Shown: in pieces, positions 26,033-34,515 of the stretch
How positions within the stretch are numbered: position 1 is the first letter of the stretch
How the letters are laid out: each line of letters begins with the position of its first letter
DNA from: Pelagibius sp.
Lineage (GTDB): Bacteria; Pseudomonadota; Alphaproteobacteria; Kiloniellales; Kiloniellaceae
DNA: 64,000 bases
Assembly (NCBI RefSeq): GCF_028281305.1
Contig: NZ_JANQKD010000003.1
Location: forward strand, 88,393-152,392
Direction of reading: 5' to 3'
Notes under the pieces: model-generated
Told to the model about the DNA's origin: nothing
Databases searched by the model: none
Seen by the model: the letters and a program-made list of their open reading frames with translations, nothing else
Translations under genes and position numbers: made by a program

Positions 26033-26951
26033 AGACGTGCCAGCCCTTGAGACTGGCCAGGGCCGCCCGGTGCCAGCTACGCTCGCGGGCCTCGTCGACG
26101 AAGACACGCCACTGCAGTCGTTGCTCCAGGCTTCGACAAAGATCCTGCATTGCCGAGCGAAATCCGGGAGAGGCCAGCGCCGGGTGCTCCAGGAAGCGAA
26201 GGTTGACCGCAAGAAACTGCCGCAGATCCTCAGTGCTGTGGCGTGCGGTCAAGGAGTCCGAGCGCAAGCGGTAGCGGTAGAGCGCCTCCTGACAGAGGAA
26301 GAAGCGCGCACCGGCGGCGAAGCAGGCCATGTAGAAGGCGAAGTCCTCTGCAAAGCGCAGGTTCTCTTCGTAGCGCAGACCCTGACTTTGGAGAAACCGC
26401 CGGGAAATCAGCGGCTTCAGGAAGCCGTAGCTGCGCCGGGGGCGTTGCGGATCCGGTAGGTTGCCACGCAAAAAGTCCGCTGCGGTGATGGGTGCGCAGC
26501 TCGCCACCTCCCCGGCCGGCAGCATGGGCTCACGGTCACCCGCTTCATCCTCCAAGAGCAGATTGTCCGCCAGAAGATCGGCATTGCAGTCGCGCGCCAA
26601 TGCGGTCAGGCGGGCAAGACGCCCGGGCTCAAAGGCGTCATCCGCATCGAGCAGCGCGATCCACTCACCTCTTGCATGGTCAAGCCCGAGATTGCGCGCC
26701 GCAGCGGGTCCCCCGTTGCACTCCGCCGCGATCACACGGACACGGTCGTCGGTCGCGGCAAGGGACCGGGCAATCGCAAGCGTAGAGTCCCGCGAACAAT
26801 CGTCGATGATGAGGATCTCGAAGTCTGAAAGACTCTGCGCCTGGACCGAAGCAACCGTGCGCTCCAGGAACTCCGCCGCGTTGTAGGCAGGCACAACTAC
26901 AGAGACGCGGGGCGGCCGCTTCTCGATATCGCCGCGCGGCGTCTCTGGCAT
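25953..26951 (-). CDS. GT2 glycosyltransferase (ExoO/ExoW-like)
   Basis: 332 residues. The GT-A domain begins RVSVVVPAYNAAEFLERTV (about 13-31) and has D-D-C-S and the D-A-D-D metal motif in WIALLDADDAFEP (about 98-110). LRFAEDFAFYMACFAAGARF near 205 contains the likely catalytic E-D. It adds one sugar to the lipid-linked repeat unit. It resembles the GT2 protein at 33534 in sequence and layout (shared ADNL, GFLKP and EDLRQ segments). I start at the ATG at 26951 before PETPRGD. It is alone on its strand here and converges on the polymerase gene. Confidence 0.9.
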   Translation of the reverse strand: MPETPRGDIEKRPPRVSVVVPAYNAAEFLERTVASVQAQSLSDFEILIIDDCSRDSTLAIARSLAATDDRVRVIAAECNGGPAAARNLGLDHARGEWIALLDADDAFEPGRLARLTALARDCNADLLADNLLLEDEAGDREPMLPAGEVASCAPITAADFLRGNLPDPQRPRRSYGFLKPLISRRFLQSQGLRYEENLRFAEDFAFYMACFAAGARFFLCQEALYRYRLRSDSLTARHSTEDLRQFLAVNLRFLEHPALASPGFRSAMQDLCRSLEQRLQWRVFVDEARERSWHRAALASLKGWHVFSYVSSQLIAEIWRRLCQGRLGSTPA

Positions 26952-27266
26952 TGACGTTTCTGACAACTGGTCTGCGGGCCTTTGTCGTAAGTGAGCGAAC
27001 GACAGGGTCGTTGCGCGGCAGAGTAGCCTTCCTCGGAGCCGTCCTGGCTGGAACAACTTTGTGGCATGCTTGCCTTCGTCATTCCGACCATACTATTGGG
27101 AAACAAGGGTAAAGTGGATCGCACCCCAACGTCCGTTCCTGGCCTCTTCATCTAGGTGTCGGCCAGGGTTCGGATGCGGCGGAAGTCCCGGAAAGAGGCA
27201 CCGCCGCCGGCCCTGGAGGGAATGCGCCGACACTTGGCTTTAGATGACACTGGGAAGCGCTGCACC
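26952..27266. other. 315-bp divergent intergenic region
   Basis: No gene seen. It lies between the GT2 gene (minus) and the phosphatase-superfamily gene (plus), and should hold both promoters. GGGAAG 10 bases before 27267 is a fair ribosome site. I see no clear operator or repeat. Confidence 0.4.
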
Positions 27267-28640
27267 ATGTCCGAGACGCCGAAGTCCCTGATCGTTCTGG
27301 AGTTCAACGAACTCTGCCCGCCAATTCTGAACCGCCTGATGGGCAAGGGTGTGCTGCCGAACTTCCGGCGCCTGCACGACCGTTCGGAGGTATTCGTTTC
27401 CACCACCAACGACGAGAGCCTGGAGCCCTGGGTTCAGTGGGTGAGCTATCACACCGGCCAGCCGCAGACGGTGCACGGAATCACCGAGCTCGACCAGGGG
27501 CATTGCATCACGCTGCACCAGCTCTGGGACCGCTTCGCCGAAGAGGGCAAGAGCGCTCTTGTCTTCGGCTCCATGAATGTGAGCCCGTCGAAAAGCGACC
27601 GGGTCACTGTGGTGCCCGATCCCTGGTCGCGGCAGGTGCCGCCCTCCGATGACGCCTTCCAGGTGTTCCATCGTTTCGTGGCCCACAAGGTGACCGAGCA
27701 CGCGAACCCGGATGCCGATGGCGGGGCGCGTGACGCACTGGCCTTCGGGAAGTTCCTGCTCGGCCATGGGCTCAGCCTCGGAACCGCTGGGCGCGCCGCC
27801 TCACAACTGCTGGCCGAGCGTTTCGGCAAGCGCGACCGGCGCTGGCATCGCGCGACGATCCTCGATCAGCTCTCCTGGGACGTCTTCAAGCACAGCTACC
27901 GCAAGCGCCGCCCCGACGTCGCCTTCTTCTTCGCCAACTCCGTGGCCTTCTACCAGCACCGCTATTGGCGGCACATGGCCGCCGAGGAGTACAGCGCGAA
28001 ACCCAGCGGCGCGGAACTCGCGTCCTACGGCGACGCGATCGAGACCGGCTACCGCGGCCTCGATCTGCTGGTCGGAGACGCCCTGCGGCTGGTGGGCAAC
28101 GATGGCGCCGTCGTCCTCGTGACCGCGTTGAGCCAGGAGGCGAACCTGAAGTACGAGGACATCGGCGGCAAGTTCGTGCACCGCCCGCGCGACTTCCGCA
28201 AGCTGTTGGATTGGCTGGACGCCCCGGCGAGCGCCACGGTGGAGCCGGTGATGACGCATCAGGCCTGGGCAAGCTTCGAAGACGAAGCGGGGGCCCGCCG
28301 CTTCGAAACCGCTCTTGGGCAGGTGACAGCCGCCGGCGAGCCGGTCTTCGCCTGGCGCCGCGACGGCGCGCGGGTGATGTTCTGGTGCAACTTCATACAG
28401 CCGCTCGATGAAGCTGCTCAGATGCACCGCGGCAACGGTGCGAAGGTGCCCTTCTCCGCCTTCTTCGCACCGGTCGGCTACGTCAACAACAGCCAGCACC
28501 ACCGGGACGGCGCGTTCTGGGTCATGAGCCCGGGCAGGCCGCATCGCGTGGCAACCGGCAAACTGCCGCTGGAAACGGCGGCGGAGATGACGATGAACAT
28601 CCTGCCCGGGCGACGGCAGCCGCTCCGCAAGGTAGCCTGA
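27267..28640 (+). CDS. alkaline-phosphatase-superfamily protein of the polysaccharide locus
   Basis: 457 residues. The layout resembles type I phosphodiesterase/AlkP-superfamily proteins: IVLEFNELCPPILNRLMGKG (about 8-27) where the first metal ligand strand lies, then ESLEPWVQWVSYHTG (about 51-65), which I recognise from a group found in capsule/EPS loci, and a C-terminal HHRDGAFWVMSPG. The usual S-D-H-G metal motif is replaced by T-A-L-S-Q-E (about 285-290), so metal use may differ. It may add or remove a phosphate-containing decoration, but the reaction is unknown. It stands alone on the plus strand with a 20-bp convergent gap to the next GT2. Confidence 0.72.
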   Translation: MSETPKSLIVLEFNELCPPILNRLMGKGVLPNFRRLHDRSEVFVSTTNDESLEPWVQWVSYHTGQPQTVHGITELDQGHCITLHQLWDRFAEEGKSALVFGSMNVSPSKSDRVTVVPDPWSRQVPPSDDAFQVFHRFVAHKVTEHANPDADGGARDALAFGKFLLGHGLSLGTAGRAASQLLAERFGKRDRRWHRATILDQLSWDVFKHSYRKRRPDVAFFFANSVAFYQHRYWRHMAAEEYSAKPSGAELASYGDAIETGYRGLDLLVGDALRLVGNDGAVVLVTALSQEANLKYEDIGGKFVHRPRDFRKLLDWLDAPASATVEPVMTHQAWASFEDEAGARRFETALGQVTAAGEPVFAWRRDGARVMFWCNFIQPLDEAAQMHRGNGAKVPFSAFFAPVGYVNNSQHHRDGAFWVMSPGRPHRVATGKLPLETAAEMTMNILPGRRQPLRKVA

Positions 28641-28660
28641 ACCAAACAGAGAGGCGCGTT

Positions 28661-29611
28661 TCAGCCGCTGGCCGCCGGCTTGGTCGTCTTGAGTGCGCGC
28701 GCCAGACCGTCGCTCCAGCGCGACGGCAGGACAAACTGGCTGAGCAGGCGGAGCACATAGCGCCAGGAGATGTAGCCTTCGCGCCAGCAGCGCCAGAGGC
28801 CCATCAGCACGGCGCCCGGGTTCCGCCAGACATGCGCCGGCATCTTAGACGCAAGCTGGGCAGCGAACTTGCGGCGCGTCTCCAGCGGCATCAGGTCATG
28901 GGTCGTTGCCAGCCAGTCCAGGGACAGCAGGAATTTCGGGCGGTAGCTCATGCGGTCCTTCCGATCCTCGGCATGCCAGCGGCTGAGCGGCTCCGGATGA
29001 TACCGGAACACAGCCCCCGCCTGCTGGAGCCGCAGACAAAAGTCCACATCCTGATGGATTCTCAGATCGTCTGTGAAGCGGACTCTGCGGGCCAGGTCCC
29101 GGCTCATGAACAACGATGAGGTATGGATGAGATTGCCCCGCCAGGGAAAGAGATAGTCACCGACACTCTCGCCCTCTGCGAGGCCCCGTTCCGGCAGGGT
29201 CAGGCGTTCCACGCCCCGGTCGAGCACCACCTGGCTGTAGTAGACGGAGTCCTGCGGCCGTCCGTCCTCGAGATAGGTTGCGACCTGGCGCGACAGTTTG
29301 TCGGAGGTCCAGACGTCGTCGGAATCGAGCAGCGCGACAACCTCTCCGCCGGCCGCGTCAAGGCCTGTATTGCGGGCGGTCGCACCGCCGCGGTTGCGCT
29401 CCAGCGTGATCCAGCGCAACAGGCCTTCCGCCGTCTTCGGCAGCGCAAGGGAGACATCGATTGTCGAGGCATCGTCAACGATGATGATTTCGTAGGGCTC
29501 GTAGTCCTGCGCCAAAACAGAATCGATGGCGCGCTGCAGCTCGGCGCGGCGGTTGTAGGTCGGGATCACGACACTCACCAGGGGCCCGGTCATTGCCGGC
29601 TTCTCCGTCAT
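28661..29611 (-). CDS. GT2 glycosyltransferase
   Basis: 316 residues. The GT-A domain begins VSVVIPTYNRRAELQRAIDS (about 11-30), has V-D-D-A-S and a D-S-D-D metal motif in VVALLDSDDVWTS (about 96-108), and H-Q-D-V-D-F-C-L-R-L near 189. The C-terminal 90 residues are basic and amphipathic, likely membrane-associated. The ATG overlaps the stop of the upstream GT8 gene (ATGA). It is the last gene of the GT4-GT8-GT2 operon. It adds one sugar to the repeat unit; donor unknown. Confidence 0.92.
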   Translation of the reverse strand: MTEKPAMTGPLVSVVIPTYNRRAELQRAIDSVLAQDYEPYEIIIVDDASTIDVSLALPKTAEGLLRWITLERNRGGATARNTGLDAAGGEVVALLDSDDVWTSDKLSRQVATYLEDGRPQDSVYYSQVVLDRGVERLTLPERGLAEGESVGDYLFPWRGNLIHTSSLFMSRDLARRVRFTDDLRIHQDVDFCLRLQQAGAVFRYHPEPLSRWHAEDRKDRMSYRPKFLLSLDWLATTHDLMPLETRRKFAAQLASKMPAHVWRNPGAVLMGLWRCWREGYISWRYVLRLLSQFVLPSRWSDGLARALKTTKPAASG

Positions 29612-30588
29612 GGCCTGCTTTCCTGGGCCGTCAACGCCAGACGCCCGCCCTTCAGCTGACGAAAGGCCCTGCGTGTCGGATAGTACGCAGCGGGAAGCCG
29701 GTCGCGGAACGCCACCAGCGGCCACCGCGCGACCCGCCGCAGCACGCTGCCGAGGGACACGTCCCGGGGCCGGAATCCGTGGTAAGGTGTCTTCGCAAGA
29801 TATTGATAATAGATGTCTTTATGAGGGTGTGTGTTCAGGAAGTGCCAGGGCTTAGACGGCGTCGTGTAGTGGATAATGCCGGGGTTCAGCAACAGGTTCC
29901 GGAACGCGCGGTAGCTCATCGAAAGGCCCTCCGGCTCGCACCACAGCATCGAGGTCTGGAAGTTCCAATGCGGCGGCAACTCGGTGATGTCGCCCTCGAA
30001 GATCGCGTTCAAGGCGTCCTGATCATGCGCGTAGAGATGTGCGTGATGGGCTTCGATGAAGCGGATCAGGTGCTCGGTGGCGTTGAGCTGCCGCCAGCGC
30101 CCGAGATCCAGCAGAAGAACGCCCGCATTAAAGTAGTCTGCGCCGGGCGACATCTGGAGGTCGCCGTGGCGGACGAAAAACGGATTGTGCACCGCGCCGA
30201 TGGTCCGGCCCGCAAGGTCGCTCGCCCAGAGCGGGGCCAAGTCAGTCTGGACCACCATATCGCAATCCAGATAAAGCACCCGCTCCACATCTTCCAGGAT
30301 CTCGGGAATGAAGATCCTGAGGTACGACGCATGGGAGATGTGGTTGTCGGTGCGGAAATGGCTGTAGCGATCAATGTTGAAGGGCTGAAACCTGAGGCTG
30401 ACCCTCGGATTGCCTTCAGCGATGCCGCGCAGCTTCGCCTGATCCTCAGCACCCATGTTCAAGGTGATCGCCACAATATCGAAGACGTTGTCCGGGTTGT
30501 TCTCCAGCAGGGAGACAAGCGTAACCGCGAGATGCTGGCTGTAGCTGCCGTCGACACCGAAGACGAGCTTGATGGGCGCGGTCGTCAT
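29608..30588 (-). CDS. GT8 glycosyltransferase
   Basis: 326 residues of family GT8 (galactosyl-/glucosyltransferases such as LPS RfaI/RfaJ and glycogenin). It opens KLVFGVDGSYSQHLAVTLVS and has the metal-binding D-x-D in VLYLDCDMVVQTDL (about 93-106). H-Y-T-T-P-S-K-P-W (about 245) is the family's C-terminal H-x-x-G-x-x-K-P-W-like motif. GT8 enzymes retain configuration. It overlaps both neighbours by 4 bases, so all three glycosyltransferases are translationally coupled. Confidence 0.93.
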   Translation of the reverse strand: MTTAPIKLVFGVDGSYSQHLAVTLVSLLENNPDNVFDIVAITLNMGAEDQAKLRGIAEGNPRVSLRFQPFNIDRYSHFRTDNHISHASYLRIFIPEILEDVERVLYLDCDMVVQTDLAPLWASDLAGRTIGAVHNPFFVRHGDLQMSPGADYFNAGVLLLDLGRWRQLNATEHLIRFIEAHHAHLYAHDQDALNAIFEGDITELPPHWNFQTSMLWCEPEGLSMSYRAFRNLLLNPGIIHYTTPSKPWHFLNTHPHKDIYYQYLAKTPYHGFRPRDVSLGSVLRRVARWPLVAFRDRLPAAYYPTRRAFRQLKGGRLALTAQESRP

Positions 30589-31760
30589 AGAGCGCCGCTC
30601 CTGCCCGCATCGCTTTGTGCCCCGGGCTGCACGTCAGGTTGCGCGCCCGCCAGAAAGCGGTTCTCCTTCGCCGCTGACATCGCCTGACCTGCCATCTGGC
30701 GGGCGGTGACAAAGGCGTTCAGCGTCATGATCAGGCTCTCAATCTGTTTCTGCGGGTCGATCTCGGGCCGCTTCCCGTAGCTCCAGGCAGCCTCCGAGGC
30801 TGCTTTATAGACCGGGGAATCGGCCCAGAATTCCCGGACCGCATCCGCCCAGACTTCGGCGGGCGCATCGTGCGGGAGGACCCGGCCGGCCGGGCCGATC
30901 GCTTCCGGCAGCCCGCCCCGATTGCTGCCAATGGCCGGGATACCGCTGAACTGCGCCTCGGTCACCACGCGCCCCCAGGCCTCCTCCCATTGGCTCGGCA
31001 CCAAAAGGCAGCGGGTGGCGCCATAGACGCTGCGCATGTCGTGGGTCCGCGGCTGCAGGCGAATATTCGGATGGGTCGCGACCCGCGCCTCGAGGGCGTT
31101 CTTCTCCTGCGCGTTCATCGGCCAGCCTTCCACGAAGCAGAAGGGGATCTCCGGGCACAGCCTGGCGACTTCAAAGGCCAGGTCGGCCCCTTTGACGGGA
31201 TGCGGATTGATGAAGGTGACCTGCCTCGGTTCGACTTCGGTCCGGTAGCGGGCGGCGCGAAACAGCGGCCGGATCACCGTCGCCTTGGGCCCGTAGACCG
31301 TCTCGAAACGATCCGCCACAAACTGCGAATTCGCAATATAGCCGAGTGACGGCAGCGCAGCCGGGTCCCCGCCCAGTTCATGGAACTCGACATCGCGCAG
31401 ATAAACGACCGTGGGGACACCTGCCCGCACAAAGCCCTGGGCCATGCGCAGGGACTCGCCGGACTGGACCAGCACCACATCGGGGCACCAGCGATCAAGC
31501 AGGCGGTCCACCTGTGCGGCCGGCATCCAGGCACGAAACACCCGATATCCCGGCGTGGCGTCCGCCAGCAAAGGCCGGCGGGTCAGCTTCATCACAACCC
31601 GATTGCGGAACGCCAGCCAGCCGTTTCCTTGAAGCTGCGCCAGCACTTCGCTGTGGTGGCCCGCCTCGCGCAACGCCAGGATCAGCTCATGGCTGCTGGA
31701 CTCCGACCCGCCGACGCGTTGGGGCAGATATCCATGGCCGGTCGCGAAGAGGATCTTCAT
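30585..31760 (-). CDS. GT4-family glycosyltransferase
   Basis: 391 residues with a GT-B layout. The N-terminus MKILFATGHGYLPQRVGGSE carries the G-G-S-E donor loop. The C-terminal domain contains LLVPSQWEEAWGRVVTEAQFSG, the E-x7-E signature of GT4. I start at the ATG in front of KILFATG, dropping a 20-residue upstream extension. It is the first gene of the three-glycosyltransferase operon, divergent from the cyclase gene over 221 bp. Confidence 0.92.
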   Translation of the reverse strand: MKILFATGHGYLPQRVGGSESSSHELILALREAGHHSEVLAQLQGNGWLAFRNRVVMKLTRRPLLADATPGYRVFRAWMPAAQVDRLLDRWCPDVVLVQSGESLRMAQGFVRAGVPTVVYLRDVEFHELGGDPAALPSLGYIANSQFVADRFETVYGPKATVIRPLFRAARYRTEVEPRQVTFINPHPVKGADLAFEVARLCPEIPFCFVEGWPMNAQEKNALEARVATHPNIRLQPRTHDMRSVYGATRCLLVPSQWEEAWGRVVTEAQFSGIPAIGSNRGGLPEAIGPAGRVLPHDAPAEVWADAVREFWADSPVYKAASEAAWSYGKRPEIDPQKQIESLIMTLNAFVTARQMAGQAMSAAKENRFLAGAQPDVQPGAQSDAGRSGAL

Positions 31761-31911
31761 GCTCCAGCCTCCCGGGTGCGGGCAGGAAGCAGAGCATCCG
31801 ATTTCTTGTGTCCTTGCCACAATCTGTCCAAAATTCCGCCGCAGTGTGGAGTGGCAGAAGGCTGCAGGGCAGCCCGCCGGTTCGGGCGCGCCGCGCCTGG
31901 TTCACCGGGAA

Positions 31912-31956
31912 TCGATCCACAGGGGGTCGATCCACAGGGGGTCGATCGATTGGGGA
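31912..31956. repeat. 15-bp tandem repeat upstream of the cyclase
   Basis: TCGATCCACAGGGGG occurs at 31912-31926 and 31927-31941, with a degraded third unit TCGATCGATTGGGGA at 31942-31956. It sits 26-70 bp before the cyclase start, in the promoter/leader zone. The 15-bp period matches the repeats at 2183 and 33461 though the sequence differs. Confidence 0.85.
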
Positions 31957-31981
31957 AAGCAAAGATCTGCGAGGGAAGAGC

Positions 31982-33415
31982 ATGAGCCTGACGTCGAGCG
32001 TTACCTCGATGGTATGGGATGAAACGACGCAGGCGCGGGTCCGCCATGCGCTGCGCGGCGAGGAGGATGCGGGGCTGGTCTTCGCCCTGGGCGCACGTAC
32101 GCTGGCGCTGATCGTGGTCGGCGCCTGGCTCATCATCGAAGTGCCGATGCCGCGGGCCAGCTACTACCTGGGCATCATCGGCCTGTTTCTGCTCCTGGGT
32201 GCTGCACACTATGTTACTCGCACGCGCACGGAACATCCGACCGCCTGGACCGCACTCTTCATCGCGTTGGACTCGGCACTTCTGGCCGTCGCTCTGATCT
32301 TTCCAAATCCGCTCTCCGACGCCCCCTGGCCGATCCAGGGCAACCTGAAAATCCACAATGACCTCTATCTCTACATCTGGCTGGCACTGGCAGCGATCAG
32401 CTACTCGCCGATCCTGGTGATCTGGACCGGCATCACGACGATGGTCGCCTGGAGCCTGGCGGTCTGGTGGGTGATTTCGCTGCCCAGCACGATCACCGAG
32501 ACCAACCAGCACCTTGCAACCGCCGCCGATCCGCTTTGGGTCGATCAGAACTTCGGCCTGATCTTCGACCCCTTTTTCGTCAGCATCACCGGATGGGCAA
32601 ACCAGGTGGTGCTTTTCCTGATTGCCACCGGGCTGGTGGCGGCAGCCGTCTGGCGATCGCGCAAACTGCTGATCCGCCAGGCCCGCGCCGAGCGGGCGCG
32701 CGGCAACCTGGCACGCTTCTTCTCGCCCAATGTCGTCGAGCAGCTGGCTGACAGCGACGATGCGCTGGCCGAGGTGCGAACCCAGGAGGTTGCGGTCCTC
32801 TTCATCGATCTCGTCGGCTTTACGCGCTTTGCAGAGACCTTGGAGCCCGTGGCGGTCATCGAGTTGCTGCGCACTTTTCACCAGAGAACCGCGAAGGTCA
32901 TCTTCGAACACGGGGGCACCATCGACAAGTACCTGGGCGACGGCATCATGGCGACCTTCGGAACCCCGACCCCCGGCGCCAAGGACGCGCTCGCCGCCCT
33001 GCACTGCGCCTGCGCCCTGCGCGATACTCTCGATGCCTGGAACCGGGAACGGGAAGCAGCCGGAGAACCGGCCCTGCGGGCCGGTATGGGCCTCCACTTC
33101 GGGCCGGTGGTTGTCGGCGCGGTCGGCGATTCCCGCTGCCTGGAGTTCACGGTCATCGGTGACTCGGTGAATGTGGCCAGCCGGCTGGAGCGGCTGACGC
33201 GGCAGAGGAACCGGTCCATCATTGTTAGCGGAGCGGCAATTGAAATGGCCGAGGCGCAGGCGGAAAGCGACACCGAAAGAGCCCTCGTAAACCGCTTCGA
33301 CCGCATCGAAGACGCCGAGTTGCGTGGCCGCAGCGCCCGCATGCCCATCTGGTCGCCACGCGCTGCCGGAGAAGCGGCCTTGCCCGCGACAGCACCAACG
33401 ACCACGACGGACTGA
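31982..33415 (+). CDS. membrane-bound class III adenylate/guanylate cyclase
   Basis: 477 residues. About six N-terminal membrane helices (roughly 30-225) are followed by the FFSPNVVEQLAD linker and a class III cyclase domain (about 265-440). The first metal Asp is in VLFIDLVGFTRF (about 276), and the adenine-selecting Lys is in TIDKYLGDGIMATFG together with the second metal Asp. FTVIGDSVNVASRLERL supplies the transition-state Asn and Arg, so the catalytic set is complete and activity is likely, making cAMP. The ATG at 31982 follows GGGAAGAG. It is the only regulatory enzyme inside the polysaccharide locus. Confidence 0.92.
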   Translation: MSLTSSVTSMVWDETTQARVRHALRGEEDAGLVFALGARTLALIVVGAWLIIEVPMPRASYYLGIIGLFLLLGAAHYVTRTRTEHPTAWTALFIALDSALLAVALIFPNPLSDAPWPIQGNLKIHNDLYLYIWLALAAISYSPILVIWTGITTMVAWSLAVWWVISLPSTITETNQHLATAADPLWVDQNFGLIFDPFFVSITGWANQVVLFLIATGLVAAAVWRSRKLLIRQARAERARGNLARFFSPNVVEQLADSDDALAEVRTQEVAVLFIDLVGFTRFAETLEPVAVIELLRTFHQRTAKVIFEHGGTIDKYLGDGIMATFGTPTPGAKDALAALHCACALRDTLDAWNREREAAGEPALRAGMGLHFGPVVVGAVGDSRCLEFTVIGDSVNVASRLERLTRQRNRSIIVSGAAIEMAEAQAESDTERALVNRFDRIEDAELRGRSARMPIWSPRAAGEAALPATAPTTTTD

Positions 33416-33445
33416 AGCCGCCGCCGGCCAAGGCCCGCCCCGAAC

Positions 33446-33520
33446 CCCAGCGCCCCGAACCTCGGCGTCCCCAACCTCGGCGTCCCGGACTTCGGCGTCC
33501 CGGACTTCGGCATCCTGGAC
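33446..33520. repeat. 15-bp tandem repeat, about five units
   Basis: Four clear units at 33461, 33476, 33491 and 33506, consensus (C/T)TCGGCGTCCCGGAC, and a degraded one at 33446. They occupy the 118-bp gap between the convergent cyclase and GT2 stops. Both strands remain open through it, giving pentapeptide-like repeats in every frame, but neither gene needs it. Confidence 0.88.
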
Positions 33521-33533
33521 TTCCGCGCCGCCT

Positions 33534-34493
33534 TCAAACAATGCGATTGCCCCCTGGCAGGCGCTTGCGAAGGCTTTGTAGCCCGTAAAACGCAAGGTAA
33601 GGCGTCAGGTCCGGGTTGCTGGCGAAGATCGCGCCTGCGTCCCCCACCCGCCTGCCCTTGACGGCCTCAATGAACTGCACGAACTTCACGTTCAGATCGA
33701 CGGAGATCTGGCGCTTGCTCAACGCGGCACGCAGATCGGCGCCGCCCTGGGGCGTGGCTCTGAGAAGATCGAGCCGGTTGGCCGTGCTCAACTGCCGCAG
33801 GTCTTCGAGGGTCAAACTGCGGGACAGCGAACCCGGCCGCTGCGTGTAGAGGTAGCCGGCCGCCGCGAGCACCAGGAAGCGCGCGCCGCAGAGCAGGGCG
33901 TCGAGGCAGAAGTGATAGTCTTCGGCGATTCGCAGCGTCTCGTTCTGCCGCAGGCCATGCCGCTCAAGAAAGCGCCTGCGAAATATCGGCTTCAGGTAAC
34001 CAAGCTTGAACCCGCGGGTGAGGAAGAGGTTGCCTTGCACGTAAGCCGCGGCGGAAATCGGCTTCTGAAACAGGGAATGTCCTGCCGGCAGGACCGGGCG
34101 CTGCGCCGTCTCGCCAAGATGGCTGACAAAGCGCAGGTTGTCGGCAACGATATCGGCCTCGCCGCTCTCACCGAGTTCGACCAGAGTTTCAAGGCGCTCC
34201 GGCGTGTAGGCGTCGTCCGCATCCAGCAAAGCGACCCACTTCCCCTTCGCCTGGGCGAAGCCCAGGTTCCGGGCCGCAGCGGCGCCGGCGTTATCCGCGC
34301 GCCGGAGAAGCGCGACCCGGGAATCGATCCGCGCATAGCTGCCAACCCGGTCGACGGTGGCATCGGTGGAGGCATCATCCACCACCACGACCTCGAAGGA
34401 CCGCAGACTCTGCACCAGCAAGGAATCGAGAGCGCGCGGAATGGTCTCTGCCGCGTTGTATGCGGGAAGAATGACCGAGACGGTCGGCGTCAT
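33534..34493 (-). CDS. GT2 glycosyltransferase (ExoO/ExoW-like)
   Basis: 319 residues. The GT-A domain opens VSVILPAYNAAETIPRALDS (about 5-24) with V-D-D-A-S and WVALLDADDAYTP (about 88-100) as the metal motif. LRIAEDYHFCLDALLCGARF (about 196-215) carries the likely catalytic acid. It is a paralogue of the GT2 at 25953, sharing motif order and the EDLRQ helix. It follows the Wzc-like kinase gene by 22 bp, so they form one operon. It adds one residue of the repeat unit. Confidence 0.91.
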   Translation of the reverse strand: MTPTVSVILPAYNAAETIPRALDSLLVQSLRSFEVVVVDDASTDATVDRVGSYARIDSRVALLRRADNAGAAAARNLGFAQAKGKWVALLDADDAYTPERLETLVELGESGEADIVADNLRFVSHLGETAQRPVLPAGHSLFQKPISAAAYVQGNLFLTRGFKLGYLKPIFRRRFLERHGLRQNETLRIAEDYHFCLDALLCGARFLVLAAAGYLYTQRPGSLSRSLTLEDLRQLSTANRLDLLRATPQGGADLRAALSKRQISVDLNVKFVQFIEAVKGRRVGDAGAIFASNPDLTPYLAFYGLQSLRKRLPGGNRIV

Positions 34494-34515
34494 GCGACTG
34501 TCGTCCCCTCGAAGG

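Noticed and set aside
33446-33520. Pentapeptide-repeat gene
   Set aside because: The 15-bp tandem repeat gives five-residue repeats in all frames, but there is no start, length or ribosome site for a separate gene.
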